NCBI GenBank assembly: GCA_938038825.1 | Contig: CALHST010000103.1 | Location: 1 to 26,598, forward strand | From: an uncultured Paracoccaceae bacterium | GTDB taxonomy: Bacteria > Pseudomonadota > Alphaproteobacteria > Rhodobacterales > Rhodobacteraceae | DNA length: 26,598 bases | Direction: 5' to 3' | In this document: one piece after another, positions 1-9,200 of the stretch | How the letters are laid out: each line of letters starts with the position of its first letter | Position numbering within the stretch: the first letter of the stretch is position 1 | Position numbers and translations under genes: made by a program | The notes under the pieces: generated by a model | Databases searched by the model: none | What the model saw: the letters and a program-made list of their open reading frames with translations, nothing else | What the model was told of the DNA's origin: nothing

Positions 1-995
1 ATGTCCTTCGGTCGGATCACCTGTTCTGTGTCCGTGAACTCGGCTTCTTTGTGCAAAGCATCCACCTGTGATTGATCCATTCCCGCAATGAAGATGCAAC
101 TGGACACGCACGGATGATTGTTGCCAGCCCTTGGCGAAAGGAACCCAGTGTAAGGTGCCAAAATCACGGTACCTGGGCGTGCGTTGGCAAAGACATGGTC
201 TTCCATTTGAATCAAAAGTGCGTCTTCCCGAAGAGGTCGATAGAAATAGATAACGTCGTAAGTCCCGTAGTGGTCGAAGGTTAAGCCGTCCGCCTGAAAG
301 ATCTGACAGCCTTCGGAATTTGTGATCTCAAGCAAGCGGCTGCCCGCCGCCACATAGTCATGGTCGTAATCAAACCCGTGGCACTCAGGGAAGTACAAGC
401 TGGCGGCAAGGACCTTCGTTCCGCCTCCACAACCAACATCCAAAAACCGGGCTGAGTCAATGCGCCCTTGCACCAAAAGCAATCGGTATGCGGCCCGCAG
501 CAAAGTTTGGAAAGGTTGAATATTTAAAGGAATGTCAGCGAAGCATCCGTGATCTTCAGCGTCTTTTGATTGCGCGTTCGGATTGGCCATCAAAAACAGA
601 GAATAGTACATCATGTCCAACATGCTGGAACGATCAGGGTCCGCAAATGTCAGTTCGATCGGGTTGGCAACGGGATCCATGTGACGCGCAATCTGTTTGT
701 CGATCCACGTCCATTTTTTCAACCGCTGGCCCAAAAGTTTGGCGTCCTGCGCAACAATTTTCTGCGCCTCGTAGTCAGCCCGGCTTAATTGACTGCGGGG
801 AAGTCTTGGGATCTTGCGCAACGCTCTGTAAGACGCGGACAAGCGCGACCGGTGATTGCCGACCTTGCGCCAAAGATCTGCAATAGCGTCACGATCCCGT
901 TGTGACGGTAGCTTGCCAATTTCATCTGCAAGTTCACGAGTGATCTGCAAAACATCGTTTTGAAGATTCAACGCTTTTTCGTGCTCTGAGGCCAC
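1..995 (-). CDS. Class I SAM-dependent methyltransferase, partial (3' end beyond left edge)
   Basis: An open frame of 331 codons runs off the left edge. I start it at GTG (993-995) because AGGGGG lies 5 nt upstream (1001-1006) and an in-frame stop sits just before it; the only other in-frame option is the adjacent ATT. The first 110 residues are helical and charged. A Rossmann motif I, FLDVGCGGGTKV, occupies residues 184-195, followed by an acidic strand end (FDYD, about 208-211), QADG (234-237) and a strand YDVIYFY (246-252), the usual order in class I methyltransferases. The substrate cannot be told. It lies 19 nt after the M15 peptidase gene on the same strand and may share its transcript; nothing ties it directly to secretion. 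The methyltransferase fold is secure, the role is unknown. Confidence 0.8.
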   Translation of the reverse strand, partial: MASEHEKALNLQNDVLQITRELADEIGKLPSQRDRDAIADLWRKVGNHRSRLSASYRALRKIPRLPRSQLSRADYEAQKIVAQDAKLLGQRLKKWTWIDKQIARHMDPVANPIELTFADPDRSSMLDMMYYSLFLMANPNAQSKDAEDHGCFADIPLNIQPFQTLLRAAYRLLLVQGRIDSARFLDVGCGGGTKVLAASLYFPECHGFDYDHDYVAAGSRLLEITNSEGCQIFQADGLTFDHYGTYDVIYFYRPLREDALLIQMEDHVFANARPGTVILAPYTGFLSPRAGNNHPCVSSCIFIAGMDQSQVDALHKEAEFTDTEQVIRPKD

Positions 996-1000
996 AATAT

Positions 1001-1006
1001 CCCCCT
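1001..1006 (-). promoter_or_regulatory. Shine-Dalgarno of the methyltransferase gene
   Basis: AGGGGG on the minus strand, 5 nt before the GTG codon at 993-995. It decides the choice of the GTG start. Confidence 0.6.
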
Positions 1007-1014
1007 AAACAGAG

Positions 1015-1896
1015 TCACAAGGCTCCTTCGGCAATCCATTTTTCAACAAGATTGCGGCTCACTTCAAAATGCATGCTGTCCTCGCGTGAGAATCCGGCGC
1101 CCCAATACCAGCCTTCGGTCTTAAAAAAGTCGGCTAAAATGGTCAGGCCCAACTGCGTTTTACCGTCGCCAAGACGATCCAGTTGCCCATCAATATTCAA
1201 ATCCAATGACAAACCAAACGCATGGGTCGATGTCCGACCGGGGGCGCCGCGAATATGGCGGACACACAACGCACCGGCTGTGTTGATCCGGTCGTGCAAA
1301 TCTGGGTCAGTTTCCTTGATCTTTTGGAACACCCGTTCCAACGAATCCAGCGCGGGTTGCTGCATACGAACGCGAATTGGGCCAACCGTGTCTGTTACCA
1401 GTTTTGCAGACAGCCGTTTGTTCGTCATTCCTTGACACTTGCTTGTCAAATCGGGGCGCGGCTTGCCAAACACCCCTTCCAGATAAGACGGAGATGCGAT
1501 TTGTAAGCCCTTGTTCACATTCCGTCTGTTCGCAATCAGAACAACTTGTGCATACGCATCGATGATCTGATTGGGGCCGTCCCGCGGTATCGCAGCTTGC
1601 GTTTCATCGCCCGTCGCCGGGGCCGTGGATGTTGGCGCTTGCGCATTTGCCGCAACTGACGCCAATTCCTTGCGCAGAGCCTTCATCTCTTCAGCCAATG
1701 TCTCGATCTGACTGCGCAACCCTTCGATTTCGATTCGCGCACCGCTGTCAATTGCAGGGCCTGAAATAGCCCCATCTGCATCGGATTCGTAAATGATGGG
1801 CGTGTCTTCACGAAATTGAAGGAAAAGAAGAGCACCAATGCCAATCAGTATGACAAACATCACACCTATGATCGCCGGAACTATGCGAGTGTCCAT
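1015..1896 (-). CDS. Membrane-anchored M15-family (VanY/D-Ala-D-Ala carboxypeptidase-like) peptidoglycan peptidase
   Basis: The 293-aa protein has one N-terminal membrane helix (about residues 7-26), a helical coiled-coil-like and Ala/Thr-rich stalk (about 50-105), and a C-terminal zinc peptidase domain in the periplasm. The M15 signature is clear: STHAFGLSLDLN supplies ligands H225 and D232, and SMHFE supplies H276. Two cysteines (about 154 and 211) could form a disulfide. The open frame extends 50 codons upstream, but that part has no signal-like character and runs into the divergent gene, so I start at the Met that begins MDTRIVPAII. The family cleaves D-Ala-containing peptide stems or cross-links. 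Next to a T6SS, a role in opening peptidoglycan for the trans-envelope complex, as proposed for the Acinetobacter hydrolase TagX, is a reasonable inference. An ordinary cell-wall carboxypeptidase is the alternative. Confidence 0.85.
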   Translation of the reverse strand: MDTRIVPAIIGVMFVILIGIGALLFLQFREDTPIIYESDADGAISGPAIDSGARIEIEGLRSQIETLAEEMKALRKELASVAANAQAPTSTAPATGDETQAAIPRDGPNQIIDAYAQVVLIANRRNVNKGLQIASPSYLEGVFGKPRPDLTSKCQGMTNKRLSAKLVTDTVGPIRVRMQQPALDSLERVFQKIKETDPDLHDRINTAGALCVRHIRGAPGRTSTHAFGLSLDLNIDGQLDRLGDGKTQLGLTILADFFKTEGWYWGAGFSREDSMHFEVSRNLVEKWIAEGAL

Positions 1897-2048
1897 TTGG
1901 GTCTTTGGCCTGAAAAGTTTTAACTGTACAACAGTGGGATAGGTCACGCGCCAAGTCAACAAACTCACCATACAATTTATGGTTGAAACGTTGTCCGAGA
2001 ACCGCCTCTGATGTAGCATGATGAATAAGAATGAACATGAGGTCACAA
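1897..2048. promoter_or_regulatory. Divergent intergenic region between the M15 peptidase and ompA-like genes
   Basis: Both divergent transcripts must start here. For the plus strand, TTGAAA (1983-1988) followed after 18 nt by TCTGAT is a weak sigma-70-like pair. A short inverted repeat ACTGT-ACA-ACAGT lies at 1923-1935 and could be an operator, but it is only 5 bp per arm. No recognised regulator site was seen. Confidence 0.4.
2039..2042 (+). promoter_or_regulatory. Shine-Dalgarno deciding the ompA-like start
   Basis: GAGG lies 6 nt before the ATG at 2049. In-frame ATGs at 2031 and 2037 are upstream of or overlap this site, so 2049 is preferred. The resulting protein then begins with a clean signal peptide. 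Confidence 0.6.
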
Positions 2049-2633
2049 ATGTTTAAGAATGTCCTTTTCGGTTTAACAGTCGCTCTCGTCAGTTCGATGG
2101 CCTTCAGCGGCGTCGCAACAGCACAATCGACCGACGCAAGCAGCTTATCCGCTGAAGAGTTGGAAGACCTGTTCAAAAAGCAAAAGACACGGGGGCTTGT
2201 TCTGGCGCCCACGAATGCGGAAGACAACACAGCCAATAGTGTTGAAGAGGACGTCGCACCCAAGCCGGCGCAAGAAACCTACGTCGAATTGGCGCCTGAA
2301 GAACAAGTTCAGATTCAGATCAGTTTTGATTTTGATAGTGCCGCCTTGCGGGCAGATCAGAAGCCAAAACTGGCGACATTGTGCACTGTCATGCAAAACA
2401 GCGATATCGGTGAATTCAGAATTGTCGGCCATACAGATACCAGCGGTTCTGCCAGCTATAATGAACGTCTGTCACTGCTCCGCGCGGAAGAGGTCAAACG
2501 GTTTATGGTCAGTGACTGTGGTGTCGCTGAGGACAGGTTAAAGGCCGTTGGCGTTGGTGAAGCGTTCCCGTTGGACAAAAATGATCCGCAAGGCGACGTG
2601 AACCGCCGCGTCGAATTCCAAGCGCTTAGCTAA
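2049..2633 (+). CDS. OmpA-family periplasmic peptidoglycan-binding protein
   Basis: The 194-aa product starts with a typical Sec signal peptide (MFKNVLFGLTVALV..., cleavage likely after ATAQ near residue 26). An acidic spacer follows, then an OmpA C-terminal domain from about residue 88. The domain shows the hydrophobic strand ISFDFDSAALR, the binding-loop motif GHTDTSGSASYNERLSLLRA and the closing NRRVEF, which in this family contact diaminopimelate in peptidoglycan. There is no lipobox Cys and no beta-barrel, so it is probably soluble and wall-bound. It sits 36 nt upstream of the ppkA-like kinase on the same strand and is probably co-transcribed with it. It may therefore belong to the envelope-sensing side of the kinase, as OmpA-like proteins near other T6SS loci are thought to. 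That link is inference. Confidence 0.88.
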   Translation: MFKNVLFGLTVALVSSMAFSGVATAQSTDASSLSAEELEDLFKKQKTRGLVLAPTNAEDNTANSVEEDVAPKPAQETYVELAPEEQVQIQISFDFDSAALRADQKPKLATLCTVMQNSDIGEFRIVGHTDTSGSASYNERLSLLRAEEVKRFMVSDCGVAEDRLKAVGVGEAFPLDKNDPQGDVNRRVEFQALS

Positions 2634-2669
2634 ACAGATGGGGCACATGGCACGGACAGGGTTGGGCGT

Positions 2670-4847
2670 ATGAGTGCCTCGCAGCCCGGCGATATTTTTC
2701 AGCCGGGGGATCTGCTGAACAACACATACCGGATCGAAGCGATCCTTGGTAAGGGCGGTACGTCAGAAGTGTACAAGGCCCGATCAGAAATTTCTGGTCG
2801 GGTTATCGCGATCAAGGCCTTGCGGGCAGAATTTGCATCGAACGAAGATTTCTTGGTTCTGATGACGCGTGAAGAAGACGTACGCGAAATCCGTCATGAT
2901 GCAGTTGTCCGCTATTTTGACACGCAACGTATGCCGGATGGGGTGGTCTATCTGGTCATGGATCACGTTGATGGTCCCGGCCTAGACGAAAAACTGGCCC
3001 AAGGCGGAATGCGAGCAAGCGATTTGATGATGGTCGGCCAACGCGTCTGCGAAGGCCTTGTCGCTGCCCATTCTCGCAACATCGTTCACCGGGACCTAAG
3101 CCCAGACAACATCATTCTGCGCAATGACGATCCCGCAGAAGCGGTCATTATCGACTTTGGCATAGCAAAAGATACCAATCCGGGTGCCGAAACCATCGTT
3201 GGCAACGAGTTTGCCGGAAAATACGCCTATGCCGCGCCAGAGCAGTTAAGCGGCCAAACCGATGCACGATCCGACATCTATTCTTTGGGTGCGTTGCTAC
3301 TTTCCACGTTTCGGGGTCAAAAACCCAACATTGGCAACAACCCGATGGAGGTTGTCCAACGCAAAGCGGACATGCTTGATCTAGAAGGTGTACCCGACCC
3401 TTTGAAACGTTTGATTGGCAAAATGTGCCATCCAAATGCAGATCAACGATTTCAGTCGGCCGACGAACTTTTGGCAGCATTCAAAAACCCGGACAGTGTC
3501 AAAGACACTGATCCACTGGACGAACTTTTGGATGATGCAACGGTCATCGCCCCAGTTGTTTCAAAACCAGCCAATGTTGAAACACCTAAATCACAGCCCT
3601 CAAAGGCTCGTGACTCGAAAACGGCTTCTTCAGCCGCTGCTGAAAAGAAACGCGGCAGAATGTTGGTCCCAGTCATGTCCATTCTGGTATTGGCCGGTGG
3701 CGGGGCGGGCGCATATTTCAGCGGTATGTTGGACGGGCTGATTGGACCGCAATACCCTGAAGTGACACCTTATACATTTCGCGTTGAGCGCAGTCCGACT
3801 GGGGTTGCACAAGCCACTGGGCATGTTCCTTCGCCCGAAGTACAGGCTGCAATAACCGGACAAATGGAACGGATCGGCGGAACTTCTGATCTGACCTTGG
3901 CAAGCGGCGAAATATCGGAGGGCTGGGGCGAAGGGATCGTCGAAGTTGTGCAATCCGCGTTGCCGCTGGATGAATTCAACATCGTTGTCCAAGACAATAC
4001 CGTCGCGGTTTCCGGCCTTGCAAGCTCACGCGGCGAAATGGACGTCGTTATGGCCTCGTTCGATTTGGGGTTTCCGTCTGGTTTAACTGGAACTGCTGAC
4101 ATTGCTTTGGGTCCAAGGTTCCTGGCACCCATCACGATAGAACCCTTTTTGGAGTCCCACGCAGACTGTGGCCGTCTCCAGTTGATGAGCCCGCCACCTG
4201 TGGGGTACGGCTTGCAAGATCTTGTCATCGTATCTGGGAGGTTTGCGTCAAACGCGACGCGCGCCACCCTTCACGCGGCGATATCCGAAGTCGCCGGAGA
4301 CCGCCCAGTTCGCATTGAAGGCGAAGTTCTGAACGAAAGCCTGTGCAAGATCGATGCAGCATTGCCAAAGGCTTCGCCGGGTGGATATGACATTCGGCTT
4401 GGGTACGGAAACCGCGACACTCACAACCTGTCTGGAACTTACAAAGTTGGTGAAAACCCGACGATTGATGTGAAACTTCCAGAAGGGGATTCAGGCTATT
4501 TGTGGGTGTCCGTCGTAGATGTCCAAGGGGTGGTGTTTCACTTACTTCCTAACCGTACTCGGCCAGATAACTCACTGGAAGCGCTAAGAAACGAAGCCCA
4601 AGATGGGTATGTGCGCGTGGCTTATGGTCTGGAAGAAGCTGAAGGGCGTTTGGCATTCACTGTCGATGGATCAGTTTTGGGAAAATCCAAAATCCTCGCT
4701 TTGCATTCGGCGGATCCGCTGTTTGACGAACTGCGCCCCACGACGGAAAGCGCAGAAAGCTACGCTGACGCGTTAGAACTTGCACGGAACTCTGTCGGGT
4801 TTGTCGTCGATACTGTGGACAGTGCGATTTTGACGACCGAAGAATAG
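2670..4847 (+). CDS. ppkA: PpkA/TagE-type transmembrane Ser/Thr kinase of the T6SS
   Basis: This 725-aa kinase has a cytoplasmic eukaryotic-like kinase domain (about residues 20-272). It carries the glycine-rich loop LGKGGTSEVYKA, Lys49, HRDLSPDN with catalytic Asp142 (Ser replaces the usual Lys after HRDL), DFG (162-164) and APE (189-191). A short acidic segment DPLDELLDDATV (281-292) and a low-complexity linker precede one membrane helix (about 331-350). The remaining ~375 residues are periplasmic. They include a BON-like stretch around VVQDNTVAVSGLA and a late segment YLWVSVVDVQGVVFHLLPN resembling DUF4384. The domain is much larger than a minimal sensor. In T6SS threonine phosphorylation pathways PpkA phosphorylates Fha or TssL to trigger assembly. 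The genes for the opposing phosphatase, TagF and FHA partner are all on the other strand nearby. Its 3' end is 6 bp from that of pppA. Confidence 0.93.
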   Translation: MSASQPGDIFQPGDLLNNTYRIEAILGKGGTSEVYKARSEISGRVIAIKALRAEFASNEDFLVLMTREEDVREIRHDAVVRYFDTQRMPDGVVYLVMDHVDGPGLDEKLAQGGMRASDLMMVGQRVCEGLVAAHSRNIVHRDLSPDNIILRNDDPAEAVIIDFGIAKDTNPGAETIVGNEFAGKYAYAAPEQLSGQTDARSDIYSLGALLLSTFRGQKPNIGNNPMEVVQRKADMLDLEGVPDPLKRLIGKMCHPNADQRFQSADELLAAFKNPDSVKDTDPLDELLDDATVIAPVVSKPANVETPKSQPSKARDSKTASSAAAEKKRGRMLVPVMSILVLAGGGAGAYFSGMLDGLIGPQYPEVTPYTFRVERSPTGVAQATGHVPSPEVQAAITGQMERIGGTSDLTLASGEISEGWGEGIVEVVQSALPLDEFNIVVQDNTVAVSGLASSRGEMDVVMASFDLGFPSGLTGTADIALGPRFLAPITIEPFLESHADCGRLQLMSPPPVGYGLQDLVIVSGRFASNATRATLHAAISEVAGDRPVRIEGEVLNESLCKIDAALPKASPGGYDIRLGYGNRDTHNLSGTYKVGENPTIDVKLPEGDSGYLWVSVVDVQGVVFHLLPNRTRPDNSLEALRNEAQDGYVRVAYGLEEAEGRLAFTVDGSVLGKSKILALHSADPLFDELRPTTESAESYADALELARNSVGFVVDTVDSAILTTEE

Positions 4848-4853
4848 CCCCGG

Positions 4854-5564
4854 CTAGAGAACGTCGATCACAATGATCGAAATGTTGTCCGCACCACCGC
4901 CATCCAGCGCAATTTGCTGCAACGTGTCGGCTACGGTCTCAATGGGTTCGCGCGCCAACACACGTTCCAACATATCAAAAGTCGCATATTTGGTCAGCCC
5001 GTCAGAGCACAACAAGAACCGGTCGCCCGGTAAAACTTCACCGCGGATCTTTTCCAGCTCCAACTCCTCACCCACCCCAACAGCGCGTGTTACAGCATTT
5101 GACTGAGGATGCTGTTCCGCTTCGTCCCAACTCATCTGGCCAGCCAAAACAAAGGCTGCAACCATGGAATGGTCTGTAGTCAGCATCTCGATGGCACCAG
5201 ATTGCAATCGGTACAAACGACTGTCCCCGGCCCAAAATGCTGCAAAATGTTGTTCCGCCATCATGAACGTCACAACCGTTGCACCAATGGTCGCGTTCCG
5301 TGACACACTTTCCGAATGGATTGTTTCATGCGCCCGCGCGATCGCTTCGCGCAACGACGGCGCAAGATGCTCTGGCGGCAGGTCAGGTTCCATCATCGCG
5401 ACACTGTCGACCACAGTTTGCGACGCGAAATCGCCGCCGGAATGCCCACCCATCCCATCTGACACAACCCAAATCTTTTGATCCGGAAGAGCCAAGATAG
5501 AATCTTCGTTGATGGTGCGTCGGTGTCCAACATGCGTCGTGGCAGAAAATCGGATGTTCATCAT
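4854..5564 (-). CDS. pppA: PppA-type PP2C phosphatase of the T6SS
   Basis: The 236-aa protein is a compact PP2C (PPM) Ser/Thr phosphatase. Metal-binding and catalytic motifs are intact: HRRTINEDS near residue 15, SDGMGGHSGGDFA near 35-50, FWAGDSRLYRL, LCSDGLTKY and GGADNISIIV near the C-terminus. It should remove the phosphate that PpkA puts on TssL or TagH and so switch secretion off. The open frame runs 17 codons further upstream into tagF, but I place the start at the ATG pair 1-4 nt past the tagF stop (5564 or 5561). No strong ribosome-binding site is visible, so translation is probably coupled to tagF. It is the last gene of the minus-strand run and converges with ppkA. Confidence 0.93.
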   Translation of the reverse strand: MMNIRFSATTHVGHRRTINEDSILALPDQKIWVVSDGMGGHSGGDFASQTVVDSVAMMEPDLPPEHLAPSLREAIARAHETIHSESVSRNATIGATVVTFMMAEQHFAAFWAGDSRLYRLQSGAIEMLTTDHSMVAAFVLAGQMSWDEAEQHPQSNAVTRAVGVGEELELEKIRGEVLPGDRFLLCSDGLTKYATFDMLERVLAREPIETVADTLQQIALDGGGADNISIIVIDVL

Positions 5565-5565
5565 G

Positions 5566-6225
5566 TTAAACTTGCGCCGGGGTCTTATGGCCCCAAACAG
5601 GTGCGGATAGGTCAAACAACCCCATAAAGTCGCTCCCTTTGGGCAAGCCAGATGTCAACAACAACCGGTGATTTCCTTCCAACATCGCTGACCACAACGC
5701 TGTTTCTCCGTAAGATCGAGTCACGCTGTCAGCAGCCAGCGCTTGCGCAGCTGGAAGCGATCCAACATAGGCCGTGCCCGGCATTGAACATTGGGAAGGC
5801 GTAATCCAGTGCATCCCAGTCAGACTGGCGGTCAAATCATCGCCGCTTGTTCCGTCGTCCAACGCGGCTAGTGCAACCTCTTCGAGACGTTCAAAAACCG
5901 TTCGATTGGCGAAGTGAGTCAAAGCTGACGCACCGCCAGCATGCGGAATGGCAAGCGTTAAGGGATATTGTCGGCCTACACGATCGACAGATGCCATCAG
6001 AATTCCAGACACGGCACCCTCACCTGCGGTGCCAGCAGGCAAAGTAAATCGCCAGATTGGAGCTGACATGTAGGCATCGTTCCACGCGTCCCCCAATATC
6101 CCTTTCGCTTGCACCAGCCCTTGTTGCAACCAGACGTCCCACGCTTGCACAAACGGTGCAGGCAAGTTCAGCCGCAGAAAGTCGCCCAAACCCGGTATTT
6201 TGCCAAAAGCACCAAACCCCGCCAT
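5566..6225 (-). CDS. tagF: TagF, T6SS-associated regulator (DUF2094 family)
   Basis: The 219-aa protein begins MAGFGAFGKIPGLGDFL, followed by FVQAWDVWLQQGL and PIWRFTLPAG. This is the characteristic N-terminus of TagF (GxxGKxPxxGDFl...W..WL..gl) and it has the normal length. In other bacteria TagF acts as a post-translational repressor of T6SS, in Pseudomonas independently of and in Agrobacterium together with the PpkA/PppA pathway. In some genomes it is fused to PppA. Here the two are separate but adjacent, with 1 nt between the tagF stop and the first pppA ATG, which fits that partnership. The gene starts 2 nt after the tssM stop, so it is clearly in the same operon. Confidence 0.93.
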   Translation of the reverse strand: MAGFGAFGKIPGLGDFLRLNLPAPFVQAWDVWLQQGLVQAKGILGDAWNDAYMSAPIWRFTLPAGTAGEGAVSGILMASVDRVGRQYPLTLAIPHAGGASALTHFANRTVFERLEEVALAALDDGTSGDDLTASLTGMHWITPSQCSMPGTAYVGSLPAAQALAADSVTRSYGETALWSAMLEGNHRLLLTSGLPKGSDFMGLFDLSAPVWGHKTPAQV

Positions 6226-6227
6226 CG

Positions 6228-9200
6228 TTAAAAACTTTTCGGGCAGCTGAATTTGCTCAGCGCGGGCAAAGTAAAGGGATTTAGAACAGAGCCTGATTGC
6301 ATTTGGAAGATCGCAATCCGCCCCCCAACATTGAAGATTACACGCGATCTGTCCGACACATTGGTCCGTCGCACTTCTGCGGCGCTAAGCAACCGAAACC
6401 ATGCCCAAGGGCCGTCCCGCGTGATGGCGTTAGAACTGTTGTTCACCACGGGTTGCAAAATGACACGTGCAGACCCAACACCACCCGGCCATGTCACAGC
6501 GACCGGTTTAGGCGCCGCCGCATGTGCAAATTTGACTTCGGTTCCATCAATATCAAGCGTGACTTCTTGCGCTTTGGGATCCAAAGCCTCTGGTGTGATC
6601 TGGAACTTGACTGCAGGTGCATCGCCACCCGCAAAGAATGCGTCACGAATTTCGGCCGCGTATTGCATCTGTTGCAGAACTGCCTGACTGATCCCCAAAT
6701 CTGTATCGTTTACACGTTTCCACGCCCAAGGCCGCGCGCGTGTATCAACATACTCTCGCAAGTTCTCGTTAAAGAAACTGTCCATCATCCCACCCGGCGC
6801 AAACAGCCTTCCGAAATCGCCCATGGCCACATCGGCTTTGGCCTGACGGTTAAAGGGATATCGACTGCCCAAGGCTTGTTCACAGAAGGGTAGGATCTGA
6901 GACTGCCATTTTGCATTAATGCCCGCCCGTGTTCCATCCGCCGTGATCCCCGAAGATCCTGATGTGATCTGGGCCGCCCAGCGCGGAATTGGGCCTTCGG
7001 TCCGTTGTGCCGCCTCTTGAAAGCGCAAGATTGCGCTTGCTTCACCAGTTCCCGCGCCAGCGCCGCCGGAAAAGCTCAGCTTGTTCAGTTCTTGATAAAC
7101 ATCCGTCAGGCGCCCCATCAATTCGGTCAATTGAGAAGGCTGGCCATCTGGTTCTTCCACCAATGTGTGCAGCCACGAAAACCGGTCTTCGACATATTCG
7201 CCGGGTTGTTGCGGTGGAGGTCCAGAATCATCTTGGCTGACACCTGAACGCAGGGCCTCGATAAACAACTGACTGCGCGAGCTGATGCTCGACTGAAGTT
7301 CCAACTGACCAATTTGCGCAGCGCCTTGCGCCAATCCATCTGCGGAAAGACCTGCGCTGCGGTCTTCTGTCAATTTGGTTTCTTGCGAGATCGCATTAAG
7401 GACATTCACCAATGGCGACGTAGGGCCGGACAAAACATTGGTGACCTCCACAGCGTGGCTGAGGCTTTCCATTGGAATGATGTCGATATCACCCAATATC
7501 TTGTCATAACGCGAGATGTAGTCGTTGTAATACAGATCCAAAACGTCACGGCTTAAGGCGACAAGAACCTGATCGTTTTGTGCGGCTTCTCCGCGCGGCC
7601 CCAGAACCCAGCTCTCGCGCTGGATACGCTGTGCGACCCCCAAAGCCTCGTCCAAGAAGACCTTGTTAAAACCGTCATAGGTGAAGATGCCTTCGACACC
7701 GTCGTTCAAGGCCAATCCCGAGGAACGAACAATCGCGCGGCTGATGGCAGGACCACCGATATCGGTCAAACGCCAGTCTGGCAACGCCTTGGCACGTGGT
7801 GAATTGATGATGCCGTTATACACACGTTGGGCCAATGGCATTTCTGACAGCAGTCCTTGGATCTGATCGACCAATGGGCCGTTCAGGCTGATATCATCCA
7901 TAGGTGCCGCCAAAAGGGCTTCCAAATGCCCCGCGAGATCCGCCCGCAATTCATCGCGGCCGCCACCCTGATATGCAACAGACCAATCCAGTGCCATCCA
8001 CTCTTTCACCAGATCCTGGTTCATTGGTCCCTGCTGACCAAGCATCAGATAGATCTTCAGCACTTCGTAAAGGAAGTCCGGGTTGTTCATATTGGCCTGC
8101 ATCTGGTCTTCAAGACGCAGCAACAAACGCGGCAATAGATGTTGGTTCAAACCTGCGCGATAGGTCTGTGCAGACTGGTTTCCGATAACCTTCCCTTGAT
8201 ACAGACCATAGGTCAAAGCACGGTCTGGATCAGGGTCGGTCACAGCCGGGTTGGCTGGCATGTCACGCAGAATATTCAATGCAGGCACAACCGAAGGCAC
8301 ATCGCTGTCCTGAATTGGGCTCCCCGGAATTTGCGCGGCGGCAACACGGAAAGAGTCGACCGACGCGCTCGCCTCGTCCAGCAGTTCGCTATTGCCAAGG
8401 TAGGATCGCCCCCACAGGAACGACATGCCAATGCCGCCAACAAGTGCAGCGGCGATGGCAATACGTTTTGTCCAACGATAACGGCGTTCCACTTTGTCGT
8501 CGGCAGAGACAAGACCACCTTCGGGGAACATTACACCTTCGAACAATCTGGTCAAAAAGAAGGACCGACCCGAGCCTTTGCCAGAACCAATCGCCTGCCG
8601 TCCTATTCCAAAGGTGCGCGCCATACCCATCATCAGACGGTCAATTGGTGTGCCTTCTTGCGTACCAGAGGTAAAATAGATCCCGCGCAGCAAGTGTCTT
8701 TTTTCATACCGGTTGTCCTGGAACACTTCGTCCAGGAAGCCTTTTGCCGTTGCGCGAACGGAGGCAACTTGTGAAGGAAACGATGAAATTAGCGCGCGGC
8801 GCTGGTGATCCGTTTCCTGCTGCATCCGTTCAAGCGACTGCGCGTTGAGTTGCCCCAGAAGAAGCCCAAACTCTTCGTCAAAACTTGAAATCGGTGACAC
8901 ATCTGTTTTGGTCTTCTTAGGCAAAGGAAGCGTGAAACCCCAAACCTGTTCACGGTCTTCTTTACCCAAATTGTCGTAAAATTCCGAAAATCCAGCGATC
9001 AAATCCGACTTTGTGAACAGAACATAAACCGGGAAGCGCACACCCAGTTTTTCACGCAGTTCGTGCAGACGTCGGCGAATTGCTGCAGCATGGCTTTTCT
9101 GCGTTGCCTCATCCTGCAAGCTAAGATCAGACAGGGATATCGCGACCAACGCCCCATTGATCGGTTGTCGTGTTCGGTGTTTTTTCAACAGCTTCAGGAA

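Noticed and set aside
1923..1935. ACTGT-ACA-ACAGT palindrome as a defined operator
   Set aside because: Five-bp arms are expected by chance in a 150-nt region, and it matches no regulator site I know; kept only as a remark in the intergenic entry.
1897..2046. 50-codon N-terminal extension of the M15 peptidase
   Set aside because: It lies in the divergent promoter region, overlaps the ompA-like start, and would bury the membrane helix behind unrelated sequence.
2031..2048. Upstream ATG codons (2031, 2037) for the OmpA-like gene
   Set aside because: GAGG at 2039-2042 sits 6 nt before ATG 2049, which also gives a standard signal peptide.
1808..2263. 151-aa minus-strand frame across the divergent promoter
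   Set aside because: It is antisense to the OmpA-like gene at one end and out of frame with the M15 gene at the other, with low-complexity composition.
4841..4860. TAGCC-CC-GGCTA inverted repeat at the ppkA/pppA convergence as a bidirectional terminator
   Set aside because: The stem is 5 bp with a 2-nt loop and no flanking T-runs; it consists mainly of the two facing stop codons.
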